64,000 nucleotides of DNA, from positions 1-64,000 of the forward strand of contig NZ_JASBQE010000040.1 in NCBI RefSeq assembly GCF_029960785.1, given 5' to 3'. The position numbers and the translations under genes are program-made. This stretch comes from Polyangium sp. 15x6. Lineage in GTDB: Bacteria; Myxococcota_A; Polyangia; Polyangiales; Polyangiaceae. The notes under the pieces were generated by a model. The model saw only the letters and a program-made list of their open reading frames with translations. It did not search any database and was not told the DNA's origin. The stretch's first letter is position 1. The number at the start of each line of letters is the position of its first letter. Shown in pieces: positions 1 to 8,502 of the stretch.

Positions 1-246
1 GACGGCCGAGAAACCGCGCGATGCGCGGTTTCTCGGACGGGCCCGGGGCAAGACCACGAGCGGCGTTGCCAGCCGAGGCGGTTTTGACTGGCAAGGTCGT
101 CGCCGGTCTTGACCTGGCCCGTTCGATGAACTGCGCATCGCGCAGTTCATCGACCACGAGTCCAGCGCTTGCGCTGGTCCGGGGTGCAGGGGGCGGACAG
201 CCCCCTGCTGGGGTCCGGGGTGAAACCCCGGCACGCCGTCCTGGGC
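1..246. repeat. Composite inverted-repeat element, copy 1 (left end cut by window)
   Basis: This noncoding stretch holds a perfect 14-bp stem with a 3-nt loop at 6-36 (core AAACCGCGC), a second perfect 14-bp stem at 123-153 built on GAACTGCGC, and a short hairpin around 161-176. Between the stems lie the words GGCAAGACCA and GGTCTTGACCTGG, and the right arm is rich in GGGG/CCCC blocks. The same architecture recurs near 5.24-5.55 kb and 31.26-31.62 kb, so this is a dispersed family, probably a non-autonomous mobile repeat (BIME/MITE-like). A reading frame of the following gene runs back through it but shows no protein-like content. Confidence 0.7.
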
Positions 247-314
247 ATTGCGGTCGCTGCGTGAAGGGCGGGCTTCCGTGCGGGCCTGCGTCGCATTACC
301 CTTCGCATGCCTGC

Positions 315-1859
315 ATGGCTGAGCCTGCCCGAGTTTCTGCCCCGGTCGTCCGCATGGAGCACATGACCAAGCGGTTTGGCCGGGCTACCGTCCTCGATGG
401 GGTCTCGCTCGATCTCCATGCTGGCGAGGTGCACGCGCTCCTTGGCGAGAATGGGGCTGGCAAGAGCACGCTCCTCAAGATCCTGGCCGGCGTGTACACG
501 GATTATGGCGGCACGATACTGCTCGATGACCGCCCTGTCCGACCTCGCTCCCCGGCGCATGCGGGGGCCCTCGGGATTGCCGTCATCCATCAGGAGCTCT
601 CGCTCCTGCCTGCGCTTTCCATCGCGGAAAACCTCTTCGTCGAGCGGCCCCTCGGTCGTTTTGGCCTCGTCGATCGCCGGCGCGAGCGCGCTCGTGCGGA
701 GCAGATCCTTGCCGAGGTTGGCCTCGACCTCGATCCGGACATCCTCGTCGAGCGCCTCTCGTTGCCTGAGCGCCAGCTCGTCGAGATTGCGCGCGCCCTT
801 GGCCGCGGCGCGCGTGTCCTCATCATGGACGAGCCCACGAGCGCCCTCGCGGGACCTGCGATCGAACGCCTCTTCGAGCTCATCGCGGGCCTCCGGACGC
901 GTGGCGTCGCCATCGTGTACGTCTCGCACCGCATGGAGGAGATCGAGCGCATCGCCGATCGCCTCACGGTCCTGCGCGACGGCCGCGTCGTCGGCTCTGC
1001 GCGGGTGGGCGAGGTCCCGCTGGAACAGGTCGTCGCGTGGATGCTCGGACCGCGGAAAACGCCCGCCGACGTATCGCCGGTTTTACCCGCCGCGCGTGAG
1101 GAGCGACTCTCCGTCGAGGCGTTTTCCGTCGATTCGGCCGCCTTTGAACGACCCCTCGTCGATCGGGCATCGTTCGTCGCGTTCGCGGGCGAGATCGTCG
1201 GGCTCTTCGGGCTGACTGGCGCGGGCGCGAGCGAGCTCTTGCTCGGGCTCTCCGGCGCGCTCGGCGCGCGTGCGCGGGCCAAGGAGGTACGGCTCTCCTC
1301 GGTCCCCGTTCGAATTGGATCGCCGCGCGAGGCGAGGGCGCTCGGCGTCGCGTTCGTCCCGGCGGACCGGAAAACCATGGGCCTCGTGCCTGGCATGACG
1401 GCCGAACACAATGGCACCCTCGTCCGCCTCCCGGCGCTCTCGCCGCTCGGATGGCTTCGCCCCGCGCGCGAGCGGCGCGCCGCCCTTTCCATGGCCGCGG
1501 ACGTCGGCCTCCGGCCCGAGGCCCTCCCCATGGACGCGGCCACGCTCTCGGGCGGCAATCAGCAAAAGGTCGTCCTCGGAAAATGGCTCCTCGAACATCC
1601 CCGCGTCCTCCTCTGCGACGAACCCACGCGCGGGGTCGACGTCGGCGCCAAGGCCGAGATCCACGGAAAACTCCGCGCGCTCGCCGCCTCGGGCGCCGCG
1701 GTGATCGTGGCGGGCTCGGATGCGCGCGAGATCGCCGCGCTCGCGGATCGCGTCCTCGTGCTTCGACGAGGCCGCATCGTAGCTGAAATCGCGCGGGCCG
1801 AAGCGACCCCGGCCGCGCTGCTCGCCCTCGCCATGGGCCACGACGAGGCAGAGCCGTGA
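315..1859 (+). CDS. Sugar-type ABC importer ATPase, duplicated nucleotide-binding domains (RbsA/XylG/MglA family)
   Basis: About 514 aa, the usual size for double-ATPase subunits of ribose/galactose/xylose-type importers. The N-terminal cassette has Walker A (GENGAGKST), a LSLPERQ signature and Walker B (VLIMDEPTSAL). The C-terminal cassette has a degenerate P-loop (GLTGAGASEL), an intact LSGGNQQK signature and a CDEPTRGVDVG motif, which is the classic asymmetric pattern of this family. The ATG at 315 is preferred over upstream codons because those lie in the repeat element; ATG 354 is an alternative. It energises the permease encoded next, whose GTG start overlaps this stop by 4 bp, implying translational coupling. 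Substrate cannot be read from the sequence; a monosaccharide is likely. Confidence 0.93.
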   Translation: MAEPARVSAPVVRMEHMTKRFGRATVLDGVSLDLHAGEVHALLGENGAGKSTLLKILAGVYTDYGGTILLDDRPVRPRSPAHAGALGIAVIHQELSLLPALSIAENLFVERPLGRFGLVDRRRERARAEQILAEVGLDLDPDILVERLSLPERQLVEIARALGRGARVLIMDEPTSALAGPAIERLFELIAGLRTRGVAIVYVSHRMEEIERIADRLTVLRDGRVVGSARVGEVPLEQVVAWMLGPRKTPADVSPVLPAAREERLSVEAFSVDSAAFERPLVDRASFVAFAGEIVGLFGLTGAGASELLLGLSGALGARARAKEVRLSSVPVRIGSPREARALGVAFVPADRKTMGLVPGMTAEHNGTLVRLPALSPLGWLRPARERRAALSMAADVGLRPEALPMDAATLSGGNQQKVVLGKWLLEHPRVLLCDEPTRGVDVGAKAEIHGKLRALAASGAAVIVAGSDAREIAALADRVLVLRRGRIVAEIARAEATPAALLALAMGHDEAEP

Positions 1860-2881
1860 CCGAACACCAATCCAGCCTGCAAACACCCGCCCGGCGCTCG
1901 CCTGGAAAAACCTCCGCGTGGCACCGCTCCTCCCTCGCGCGCGCCTTGTTCTCCCTCGCGCTCGTGCTCATGCTCGGCGTGATCTTTCCGGCCGAAGGCG
2001 CCTTCTTCCGCCTCGGCACCCACCAGGGCGCCCTGCGACAGGCCTCCGTCGTCGGCATCCTCGCTTGTGGCTTGCTGCCTGTGATCCTCGCGGGCGGCAT
2101 CGATCTCTCCGTCGGCAGCGTCCTCGGCCTCTCGGCCGTCGTCGCGGCGAAACTCAGCATTCACGCCGGCGAGCCGGCCTGGCTCTCCGTGCTCCTCGTC
2201 CTCGGGATGGGCGCCGCTTGCGGGGCGGCTTCGGGCTCCGTCGTCGCGTTTGCCCGCGTCCAGCCGTTCGTCGCGACCCTCGCGATGATGGTCTTCGCGC
2301 GCGGCCTCGCGAAGACCACGAGCGGGGGAACGAAGGTCGCGACGGCCGTCCCGGGCCCCGACGGCGTCCTCCGCTACGTCGAGGTCCCGCCGCTCTTCCG
2401 CGCGCTCGACGCCCAGGTCCTCGACGGCAGCGTCGCCACCGTCACGCTGGTCTTCCTCGCCATCGCCGCGATCGTCGGCTTTTTATGCGCCCGCCACCGG
2501 CTCGGCCGGTATCTTTATGCCGTGGGGGGCAACGAAGAAGCCGCGCGGTTGTCCGGGGTGCCCGTGCGCGCCACGAAGATCCTCGCTTACGTCATCTCGG
2601 GCCTCTGCGCGGCCGCCGCCGGCATTTGCCAGGCCGCGCAGGAGCAGCAGGGCGACCCCGAGGCCGGCGTCACCTACGAGCTCACGGCCATCGCGATGGT
2701 CGTCATCGGCGGCACGAGCCTCAAGGGCGGCCGCGGCGGGATGGGGCTCACGCTGCTCGGCGTGCTCACCATCGGCTACCTCGACAAGATCCTCAGCATC
2801 AACGCCGTGCCGGAGGCGAGCCGGCTGATGCTCACGGGCGCCATCGTGATCGTCGCGGCGGTGGCCCAGAAAAACTCCTGA
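1856..2881 (+). CDS. Sugar-type ABC importer permease (RbsC-like)
   Basis: 341 aa, strongly hydrophobic inner-membrane protein of the branched-chain amino acid/sugar permease family. The segment GGIDLSVGSVLGLSAV is the family hallmark, and the C-terminal half carries GGTSLKGGRGG followed by a membrane helix. It starts with GTG inside the stop of the ATPase gene and is followed after 34 bp by the binding-protein gene, so the three genes form an ATPase-permease-binding protein operon. The family works as a homodimer with one double-ATPase subunit. Confidence 0.93.
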   Translation: MTEHQSSLQTPARRSPGKTSAWHRSSLARALFSLALVLMLGVIFPAEGAFFRLGTHQGALRQASVVGILACGLLPVILAGGIDLSVGSVLGLSAVVAAKLSIHAGEPAWLSVLLVLGMGAACGAASGSVVAFARVQPFVATLAMMVFARGLAKTTSGGTKVATAVPGPDGVLRYVEVPPLFRALDAQVLDGSVATVTLVFLAIAAIVGFLCARHRLGRYLYAVGGNEEAARLSGVPVRATKILAYVISGLCAAAAGICQAAQEQQGDPEAGVTYELTAIAMVVIGGTSLKGGRGGMGLTLLGVLTIGYLDKILSINAVPEASRLMLTGAIVIVAAVAQKNS

Positions 2882-2915
2882 GGGCGCGAAAGGCCGCCCG
2901 GAGGCGCGTACGGAC

Positions 2916-3884
2916 ATGTCCCGAATGCTTCGATTGACCCGCCGCTCGTTCACCCTCGGCCTCCTCGTCCTCGCCTGCGCCTGCAAGGGGGAATCAAAAG
3001 GGAGCGGGCCCGCGGAGGAGGGCGGCAAGAAGGGCCGCTTCGTGATCGGGATGTCGCAATGCAACCTCGGCGAGCCCTGGCGCGTGCAGATGAACGCCGA
3101 CATCGCCGCCGCGGCCAAGGAGCACCCCGAGATCGAGGTCATCTTCAAGGACGCGCAAAACGACACGCTCAAGCAGCGGGCGCACGTGGAAGAGCTCGCC
3201 TCCGCGAAGGTCGACGTGCTCCTCGTGAGCCCCAAGGAGGCGCAGCCGCTCACCGAGCCGATCGGCAAGGCCTTCGATGCGGGCATCCCCGTCATCGTGC
3301 TCGACCGGGCCGTGCTCGGCGAGCGGTTCACCACGTTCATCGGCGCCGACAACAAGAAGATCGGCCGCGCCGCCGGGGAATGGGTCAAAAAGGTCCTCGG
3401 CGGAAAGGGCAAGGTCGTCGAGCTGAAGGGGCTCATGACCTCGACGCCGGGGCAGGACCGGAGCGCGGGCTTCCGCGAGGCGATCGCCGGGTCCGAGATC
3501 GCGATCGTGTTCGAGGCCGACATGAAATGGCTCGAGCCGGAGGCGCGCAAGGAGATGGATTCGGCGCTCGCGCGGCTGCCGAAGATCGACCTCGTCTACG
3601 CGCACAACGATCCGGGCGCGCACGGCGCGTACCTCGCGGCGCGCGCCGCCGGCCGCGAGAAGGAGATGAAGTTCGTCGGGATCGACGCCTTGCCCCACGA
3701 GGGCGTGAGCTACGTCGCACAGGGGATCCTGGACGCGACGTTCCAGTATCCGACGGGCGGGCGCGAGGCCGTCGAGACGGCCTTGCGGATCCGGAAAGGG
3801 GAAAAGGTGCCGAAGACGATCACCCTCGGATCACGCCGCTTCACGAAGGACGACGTGCAGAAGGGCGGAGAGATCATCGAGTGA
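2916..3884 (+). CDS. Periplasmic sugar-binding lipoprotein of ABC importer (RbsB-like)
   Basis: 322 aa. An N-terminal signal ends in cysteine-containing LVLACAC, so it is probably a lipoprotein anchored outside the inner membrane. The mature part is a periplasmic-binding-protein fold of the ribose/LacI type: FVIGMSQCNLGEPW at the first strand, then DVLLVSPKEAQPLTEPI, VIVLDRAV, FIGADNKKIGRAAGEW and YAHNDPGAHGAYLAAR, which are characteristic ligand-cleft segments. It would capture the sugar and deliver it to the permease/ATPase encoded just upstream. The last gene of the operon; downstream is the tandem repeat. Confidence 0.92.
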   Translation: MSRMLRLTRRSFTLGLLVLACACKGESKGSGPAEEGGKKGRFVIGMSQCNLGEPWRVQMNADIAAAAKEHPEIEVIFKDAQNDTLKQRAHVEELASAKVDVLLVSPKEAQPLTEPIGKAFDAGIPVIVLDRAVLGERFTTFIGADNKKIGRAAGEWVKKVLGGKGKVVELKGLMTSTPGQDRSAGFREAIAGSEIAIVFEADMKWLEPEARKEMDSALARLPKIDLVYAHNDPGAHGAYLAARAAGREKEMKFVGIDALPHEGVSYVAQGILDATFQYPTGGREAVETALRIRKGEKVPKTITLGSRRFTKDDVQKGGEIIE

Positions 3885-3892
3885 TGGGGGGT

Positions 3893-4264
3893 CGAGCCTC
3901 GGACATGGTGCGTCGGAGGTCGACGGTACCAGGTCGGAGGCACGAACATCGTGCAGCGGGGCCGACGGAGGTTGTTCGGGCGCGTAACAAGCGTCATCGG
4001 GGGACGTCGGCAGGTGTTGCGGCGCGCGAACGAGTGTCGTCGGCGGTCGACGGAGGTTGTTCGGGCGCGTAACAAGCGTCATCGGGGGACGTCGGCAGGT
4101 GTTGCGGCGCGCGAACGAGTGTCGTCGGCGGCCGACGGGGGATTCCGTGCTCACGAACGAGGAGCATCGGCGGTCGACGAAGGCCGATCAGAGGTCGGGT
4201 ACGCCGACGTCGGGCGCGATGACGTCATGTCGCGCCGCCGAACAGGTGTCGTCGGCGCTCGACG
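3893..4264. repeat. Degenerate tandem repeat, 42/43-bp units with an 85-bp higher-order unit
   Basis: Nine consecutive units end in a GTCGGNGGNCGACGG-like block. Unit boundaries near 3927, 3969, 4011, 4054, 4096, 4139, 4181 and 4225 give steps of 42, 42, 43, 42, 43, 42, 44 and 40 bp. Two 85-bp blocks (3961-4045 and 4046-4130) are nearly identical, differing at only about one position. The region lies between two convergent genes. It stays open in minus-strand frames with a 14-residue periodicity, but this follows from the repeat period and I do not call a protein. Confidence 0.85.
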
Positions 4265-4275
4265 TCACCTGTTCG
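4239..4275 (-). terminator. Strong hairpin just downstream of the esterase gene
   Basis: The 16-bp arms CGAACAGGTGTCGTCG (4239-4254) and its near-complement (4260-4275) pair with a single mismatch around the 5-nt loop GCGCT. It lies 4 bp past the stop of the leftward esterase gene and is formed partly from the last tandem-repeat unit. There is no T tract, so it may act as a transcript-end stabiliser or factor-dependent terminator rather than a classical intrinsic terminator. Confidence 0.5.
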
Positions 4276-4279
4276 GGCT

Positions 4280-5227
4280 TCAGGATGCCCGTGCGAGGTG
4301 CGCCCGGAGGAAATCCGCGGCGCGCTCGGTCGAGGAAATGGCCTCGGGCAGGTACGTGGGGAACGCCTGGAAGCCGTGGATCATGTGCTCCCACACGTCG
4401 AGCACGGCCTCGCCGCCCGTGGCCTTCACCTTGTCGACGAGCCTGCGCGCATCGTCGAGCAGCACCTCGGCCGTGCCCACCTGCACGAAGAGCGGGGGCA
4501 ACCCGCCGAGATCGGCGAAGAGCGGCGAGCTCTTTTCGGGGTCCTTCCCCTGGAGAACCGCGCCGACCATCGTCGCCAGGCCGCGCGGATCGACGAGCGG
4601 ATCGCCGCTTCCGTTCGTCTTCATGGAATCGCCGGAGCCCGTGAAATCGACCCACGGGGAGAAGAACGCCGCGCAGCCCGGCAGCGGCAAGCCGGCGTCG
4701 CGCAGCGCGAGGAGCGTGGAGAGCGTGAGGCCGCCGCCCGCCGAATCCCCGGCGATCGCAATGCGGGAAGGCGCGACGTCCTGCGCGAGCAGCCAGCGAT
4801 ACGCCGCGACCGCGTCCTCACGGCAAGCGGGCCACGCGTGCTCGGGCGCGAGGCGATAATCGACGGAGAGGGCGCGCACGCCGGCGCATTTCGCGAGGCG
4901 GAAGACCGTCTCCAGGTGTGTCTCGGAAGACCCGAGAATGTAAGCGCCGCCGTGCAGGTACAGGATCACGCGGCTCGTGTCCGCGCCGGGCGGCGTGATC
5001 CAGTATGCGGGCACGTCGGAGGTGGAGCGCTCGAGCCGCGCCTCGCTGGGCACGGGCGTGGCTTGCACGAGCGCCGCGAACCAGGCGCGCATGTCAGCCG
5101 GCGCGGGGCTCTTCGGGGGATTCGATCGGAGATACGTGAGGAGCTCGGCGAGACCCGGATGTTCCATGAGCGCATGAGACGCCCACGGGCCTTCGTCGTC
5201 AAGCCGGGGCTCGAGGATGGGTTTCAT
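4280..5227 (-). CDS. Alpha/beta-hydrolase esterase, hormone-sensitive-lipase (HSL) family
   Basis: About 315 aa from the ATG at 5227; codons further upstream fall in repeat element copy 2. The order of motifs is that of HSL-type esterases: HGGAYILGS (oxyanion hole), GDSAGGG with the nucleophile Ser, then a DPRG segment, LFVQVGTAEVLLDDA with the acid region, and EHMIHGFQ with the catalytic His. No signal peptide, so cytoplasmic. It should hydrolyse short-chain acyl esters; the natural substrate is unknown. Transcribed leftward with the aminotransferase upstream, but the repeat element between them argues against tight coupling. Confidence 0.88.
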   Translation of the reverse strand: MKPILEPRLDDEGPWASHALMEHPGLAELLTYLRSNPPKSPAPADMRAWFAALVQATPVPSEARLERSTSDVPAYWITPPGADTSRVILYLHGGAYILGSSETHLETVFRLAKCAGVRALSVDYRLAPEHAWPACREDAVAAYRWLLAQDVAPSRIAIAGDSAGGGLTLSTLLALRDAGLPLPGCAAFFSPWVDFTGSGDSMKTNGSGDPLVDPRGLATMVGAVLQGKDPEKSSPLFADLGGLPPLFVQVGTAEVLLDDARRLVDKVKATGGEAVLDVWEHMIHGFQAFPTYLPEAISSTERAADFLRAHLARAS

Positions 5228-5236
5228 CTGGGAGGC

Positions 5237-5551
5237 GTCTCGCTGGGGCGTTGCCCCAGGCCCCACCAGGGGCTATCCGCCCCTGGACCCGGACCAGCGC
5301 AAGCGCTGGACTCGGGGTCGATGAACTGCGCGATGCGCAGTTCACCGAACAGGCCCGAGGCAAGACCGGCGGGCGACCCTGCCAATCAAGGCAGCCGCGC
5401 TGACGTTTCAAGCGGCAACGCCTTCCCACGGGCCCGTTGGAAGAACTGCGCGGAGCGCAGTTCTTCCACCCTCGGTCCAGGCCGTGCCTGGTCCGGGTCG
5501 AGGGGCGGACAGCCCCCGCGGGGTCCGGGGCAGAGCCCCGGCGCGGCGCCC
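5237..5551. repeat. Composite inverted-repeat element, copy 2 (complete)
   Basis: Two ~105-bp arms face each other around a ~90-bp centre. The left arm carries a GC-block region and a GAACTGCGCGATGCGCAGTTC hairpin core near 5324. The right arm carries a GAACTGCGC-type hairpin near 5447 followed by the GC-block region in the opposite orientation. The centre has the GGCAAGACC word shared with the other copies. The reverse complement of the right arm of the copy at 31.6 kb closely matches the left arm here. It fills the gap between the esterase start and the aminotransferase stop. Confidence 0.75.
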
Positions 5552-6844
5552 TCAGCCAGCCATGAGTGCGCGCAGGCGCGGGAATGCCGCTTGGATGTCG
5601 TCCATCGACACTGCGCCCACGCTCAGCCGGAACCAGCCGTTCTCCTCGCGCAGGCCGAATGCCTGGAACGGCACGACTGCGAGGCCTGCTTCTTCCAGCA
5701 GCAGCTTGCGGATCTCGTCGTTCGTCTGGATCGTGCGACCCCGGATCGTCTTGCCCATCCAGTCGAACTGCGCCGACAGGTAGATGGCCCCTTGCGGCGC
5801 GATCGCGTCCACGGGCAAACCTTCGCGCTTCATCGCGGAGAAACCGGCGAAGAGTGCGTCGAGCCGCTCCTTCACCTTTGCCTTTGCGCCCGAGAGGAAC
5901 GTGTGCATCGCGTCGGGCGTGTCGAGCAGCGCTGCTGTCGCTACCTGCTCGGCTTTCGGCGCCCAGGCGCCCACGTGCCCGAGGATGTCCGCCATGCGCC
6001 GCCTCACTGCGGGCGGCATGAACCCCCAGCCCACGCGCATGCCCGTCGCGCAGAACGACTTCGACAGCGCGTCGAGCAGGATCGCGTAGGGCGCGATCTC
6101 GGGCACGAGCGAGACGGGCGTCTCGTGGCGCGCCTCGCCGTGCGTGAGCATCCAGTAGACCTGGTCGTACACGAGGAACACCGGGCGCAGGTTCTCCGCT
6201 TGGCGCCGGCGGTTCTCTTCCAGCACCAGCTCGGCAATCCGGCGGAGCTCGTCCTTCGCGATCACCGTGCCGGTCGGGTTCAGCGGCGAGTTGATGAGGA
6301 GCAGCCGCGCTGTGTGGATGTGCGGGCGGAAATCGTCGGCGGTCGGGAAGAAGTTCGACGCGGCCGAGACGGGGATCTCCACGGCCCTCGCGCCGGACAG
6401 GTAGGCGTAGTGATTGTTGTTCCAGGACGGCACGGGGTAGACGGCCACGTCGCCGGGATCGATGAGCGTGCGGTAGGCGCCGTAGAGCAGCGGACGTGCG
6501 CCGCCGGCGACGAGCACGGACTCGAGCGGGTACTTGAGGCCGAGCTCGCGCTCGTAGAAGCGCACGAGCGCTTCGCGCAGGACGAGCACGCCGTCGGAGG
6601 GCGGGTAGTTCGTGTGGCCCTCGGCGAGCGCGGCGCGCGTGCCTTCGCAGAGCTCGGCGGGGATGGGGAAGTAGGCGGGATCGAAGTCACCCACCGTGAG
6701 GTTGCAGATCTGGGCGCCCTTGGCCTTCATCGCCCGGATCTCGCTGGCAATCTTCAAGATCTCGGAGCCGATGACGCCGCGCGCGAGCGCGGAGAGGCCG
6801 GCATCACCGACCTCGGGCGGAGGAAATTCGAGGGCCGTTACCAT
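5552..6844 (-). CDS. PLP-dependent aminotransferase, class I/II (aspartate-aminotransferase fold)
   Basis: 430 aa. Fold-type I residues are visible: the SPLNPTG motif (Asn189), YDQVYW (Asp227 and Tyr230, cofactor ring contacts), ALSKSFCATGMRVGW with the Schiff-base Lys262, and Arg270 of the MRVG segment. GDFDPAYFPIP and NYPPSDG near the N terminus fit the substrate loop of this subgroup. It transfers an amino group between an amino acid and a 2-oxo acid in the cytoplasm; the amino-acid preference cannot be assigned. The next gene upstream, a GMC oxidoreductase, is 108 bp away on the same strand. Confidence 0.9.
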   Translation of the reverse strand: MVTALEFPPPEVGDAGLSALARGVIGSEILKIASEIRAMKAKGAQICNLTVGDFDPAYFPIPAELCEGTRAALAEGHTNYPPSDGVLVLREALVRFYERELGLKYPLESVLVAGGARPLLYGAYRTLIDPGDVAVYPVPSWNNNHYAYLSGARAVEIPVSAASNFFPTADDFRPHIHTARLLLINSPLNPTGTVIAKDELRRIAELVLEENRRRQAENLRPVFLVYDQVYWMLTHGEARHETPVSLVPEIAPYAILLDALSKSFCATGMRVGWGFMPPAVRRRMADILGHVGAWAPKAEQVATAALLDTPDAMHTFLSGAKAKVKERLDALFAGFSAMKREGLPVDAIAPQGAIYLSAQFDWMGKTIRGRTIQTNDEIRKLLLEEAGLAVVPFQAFGLREENGWFRLSVGAVSMDDIQAAFPRLRALMAG

Positions 6845-6952
6845 GGGGGACGCGGAGCATACCCCCGGATCCGAGGTCGGGGAATGGATGTTCGGAGCGC
6901 TTTTGGGGTGCGCAATCCGTCCGGGGCAGGGGCGCTTCGAGTGGCGGGGGGC

Positions 6953-8479
6953 TCAGGCGCTGCGACGGCTGGCGAGTACGAGATCAGCGCCCTTGGCCGC
7001 TATCATCATCGTGGCCGCGGCCGTGTTTCCGGAGACCGTCGTGGGTATGATGGACGCGTCGACGACACGCAGACCCTGGGTGCCTCGGACCTCGAGGTCG
7101 GGCGTCACCACGGCCATGTCGTCCACGCCCATCTTGCAGGTGCCTGCATAGTGGTAGCAGGTGTCGGCGGTCCGGCGAATGTAGGCTTCCATCTCGGCAT
7201 CCGTTTGCACGTGGGGTCCAGGTAGGATCTCCTCGGCGAACCAGCCGGAAAGGCCTCGGTCCTGGCCAATTCTGCGGGCGAGCTCGACGCAGAAGATGCC
7301 GCGCTGGATATCCTCGGGGGCCTCGAGATAACGAGGATCGATGAGGGGGTGCTCGGCAGGGTTTGGGCTCGCCAGCTTGATTGTGCCACGGCTCCCGAGG
7401 AGCTGGAGGTTCGGGTAGATGAAATAGCTCTGCCGCTTGTCTGGAGATAACTCCAACCCCTCCATGGTGCCGCTGGCCAGGGAGCACTCCACGTCGGTGA
7501 GATAGGGGAGGGTGGAGGGATCCGTGGACGTGAAGATCACCGCACCCATGAGGCCGTAAGGCTGTGGTGGCAGGGGCTTTTTGCTCAGGAACATGGCCGT
7601 GACGAAGAGGTCGTCCTGGAAGTTCTCCCCGACGCCGGGGAGCGCTGATACCACGGGGATACCCAGATCCCGGAGCTGACTCTCCGGGCCCACCCCGGAG
7701 AGCAGCAGGAGATGCGGGCTGCCGATGGCACCCGCTGCGACCAGAATCTCTCGGCCGGCGTGAATCTCCACCTGGCGCTGGGTGCGCAAGTCGGTGGCCG
7801 CCACGGCCACGGCGCGCCGCGCGTGATCGAAAAGGATGCGATCGAAGCGGACGCCGCTCGCGATGTGGAGGTTTTTGTGGCTCCTCGCGCCCAGGAAGTT
7901 CTTGAACGTGGTCTCCCGCTGCCCTCCTGGGCTGATGAGAAACTGGAATGGGGAGACACCGAACTGGTGAGGGGACGTGTTGTAGTTGGGGTTGTAGGGG
8001 ATGCCCATGTGATTGCAGGCGACCACCAGATCCTCGATGAAAGGATCCATCTCTGCCTGGGTGATGTGCATCCGCTCTTCCACCCGCTCGAAATAGGGGA
8101 GGAGCTCCTCGTACGCCCAGCCCACGCAACCCTCGCGGGCCCACCGGTCGAAGCCGTACGCGCCGCCGCGCACGTACACCATGGCATTGTGTACGCTGCA
8201 TCCGCCCAGCGCCTTGGCCCGACCGAGCTTGATCTCGCGGCCATCGAGTCCCCGCTGGGCGACCGAGCGGTAGCCCCACTCCAGCGTTCGATCACGCGAA
8301 ACCAGGACCCATTTCGTGGGGTCCCAGACGGTCTCGTGATGGGGAGGAATGTCGTCGCCGGCCTCCAGCAAGAGAATCCGGTCGTCGGGGAGACGCTCCG
8401 CGAGCATCGCGGCAAGGATACAGCCGGCGGAGCCGGCGCCGAGAATGATGTAGTCGAAGACCCCTTCGAATGGGCTCAT
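6953..8479 (-). CDS. GMC-family FAD oxidoreductase (choline/alcohol dehydrogenase-like)
   Basis: About 508 aa from the ATG at 8479, which has a GGGGGAG ribosome-binding site 6 nt upstream; an ATG 27 bp further upstream lacks one. The N terminus holds the FAD-binding YIILGAGSAGCILAAML and LLLEAGDD; GGCSVHNAMVYVRG is the GMC signature 1 region and GAIGSPHLLLLSGVGP is signature 2. The C terminus has CYHYAGTCKMG and DASIIPTTVSGNTAAATMMIA with the catalytic His and Asn. It oxidises an alcohol or related CH-OH donor. No signal peptide is seen. The gene encoding a three-heme lipoprotein starts only 24 bp upstream in the same operon, which suggests electrons pass to a cytochrome. Confidence 0.92.
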   Translation of the reverse strand: MSPFEGVFDYIILGAGSAGCILAAMLAERLPDDRILLLEAGDDIPPHHETVWDPTKWVLVSRDRTLEWGYRSVAQRGLDGREIKLGRAKALGGCSVHNAMVYVRGGAYGFDRWAREGCVGWAYEELLPYFERVEERMHITQAEMDPFIEDLVVACNHMGIPYNPNYNTSPHQFGVSPFQFLISPGGQRETTFKNFLGARSHKNLHIASGVRFDRILFDHARRAVAVAATDLRTQRQVEIHAGREILVAAGAIGSPHLLLLSGVGPESQLRDLGIPVVSALPGVGENFQDDLFVTAMFLSKKPLPPQPYGLMGAVIFTSTDPSTLPYLTDVECSLASGTMEGLELSPDKRQSYFIYPNLQLLGSRGTIKLASPNPAEHPLIDPRYLEAPEDIQRGIFCVELARRIGQDRGLSGWFAEEILPGPHVQTDAEMEAYIRRTADTCYHYAGTCKMGVDDMAVVTPDLEVRGTQGLRVVDASIIPTTVSGNTAAATMMIAAKGADLVLASRRSA

Positions 8480-8502
8480 GTGTGCTCCCCCCGCTCGAAA
8501 GC

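Noticed and set aside
21-314. Upstream extension of the ABC ATPase
   Set aside because: The extra 98 codons translate the inverted-repeat element and do not match any part of the ATPase family.
3831-4154. Minus-strand ORF with 14-residue repeats over the 42/43-bp array
   Set aside because: The periodic peptide reflects the DNA repeat; there is no ribosome-binding site and the 43-bp units break the frame.
4298-7225. Very long plus-strand ORF opposite the esterase and aminotransferase genes
   Set aside because: It is the antisense of two genes with intact catalytic motifs; its product has no recognisable domain.
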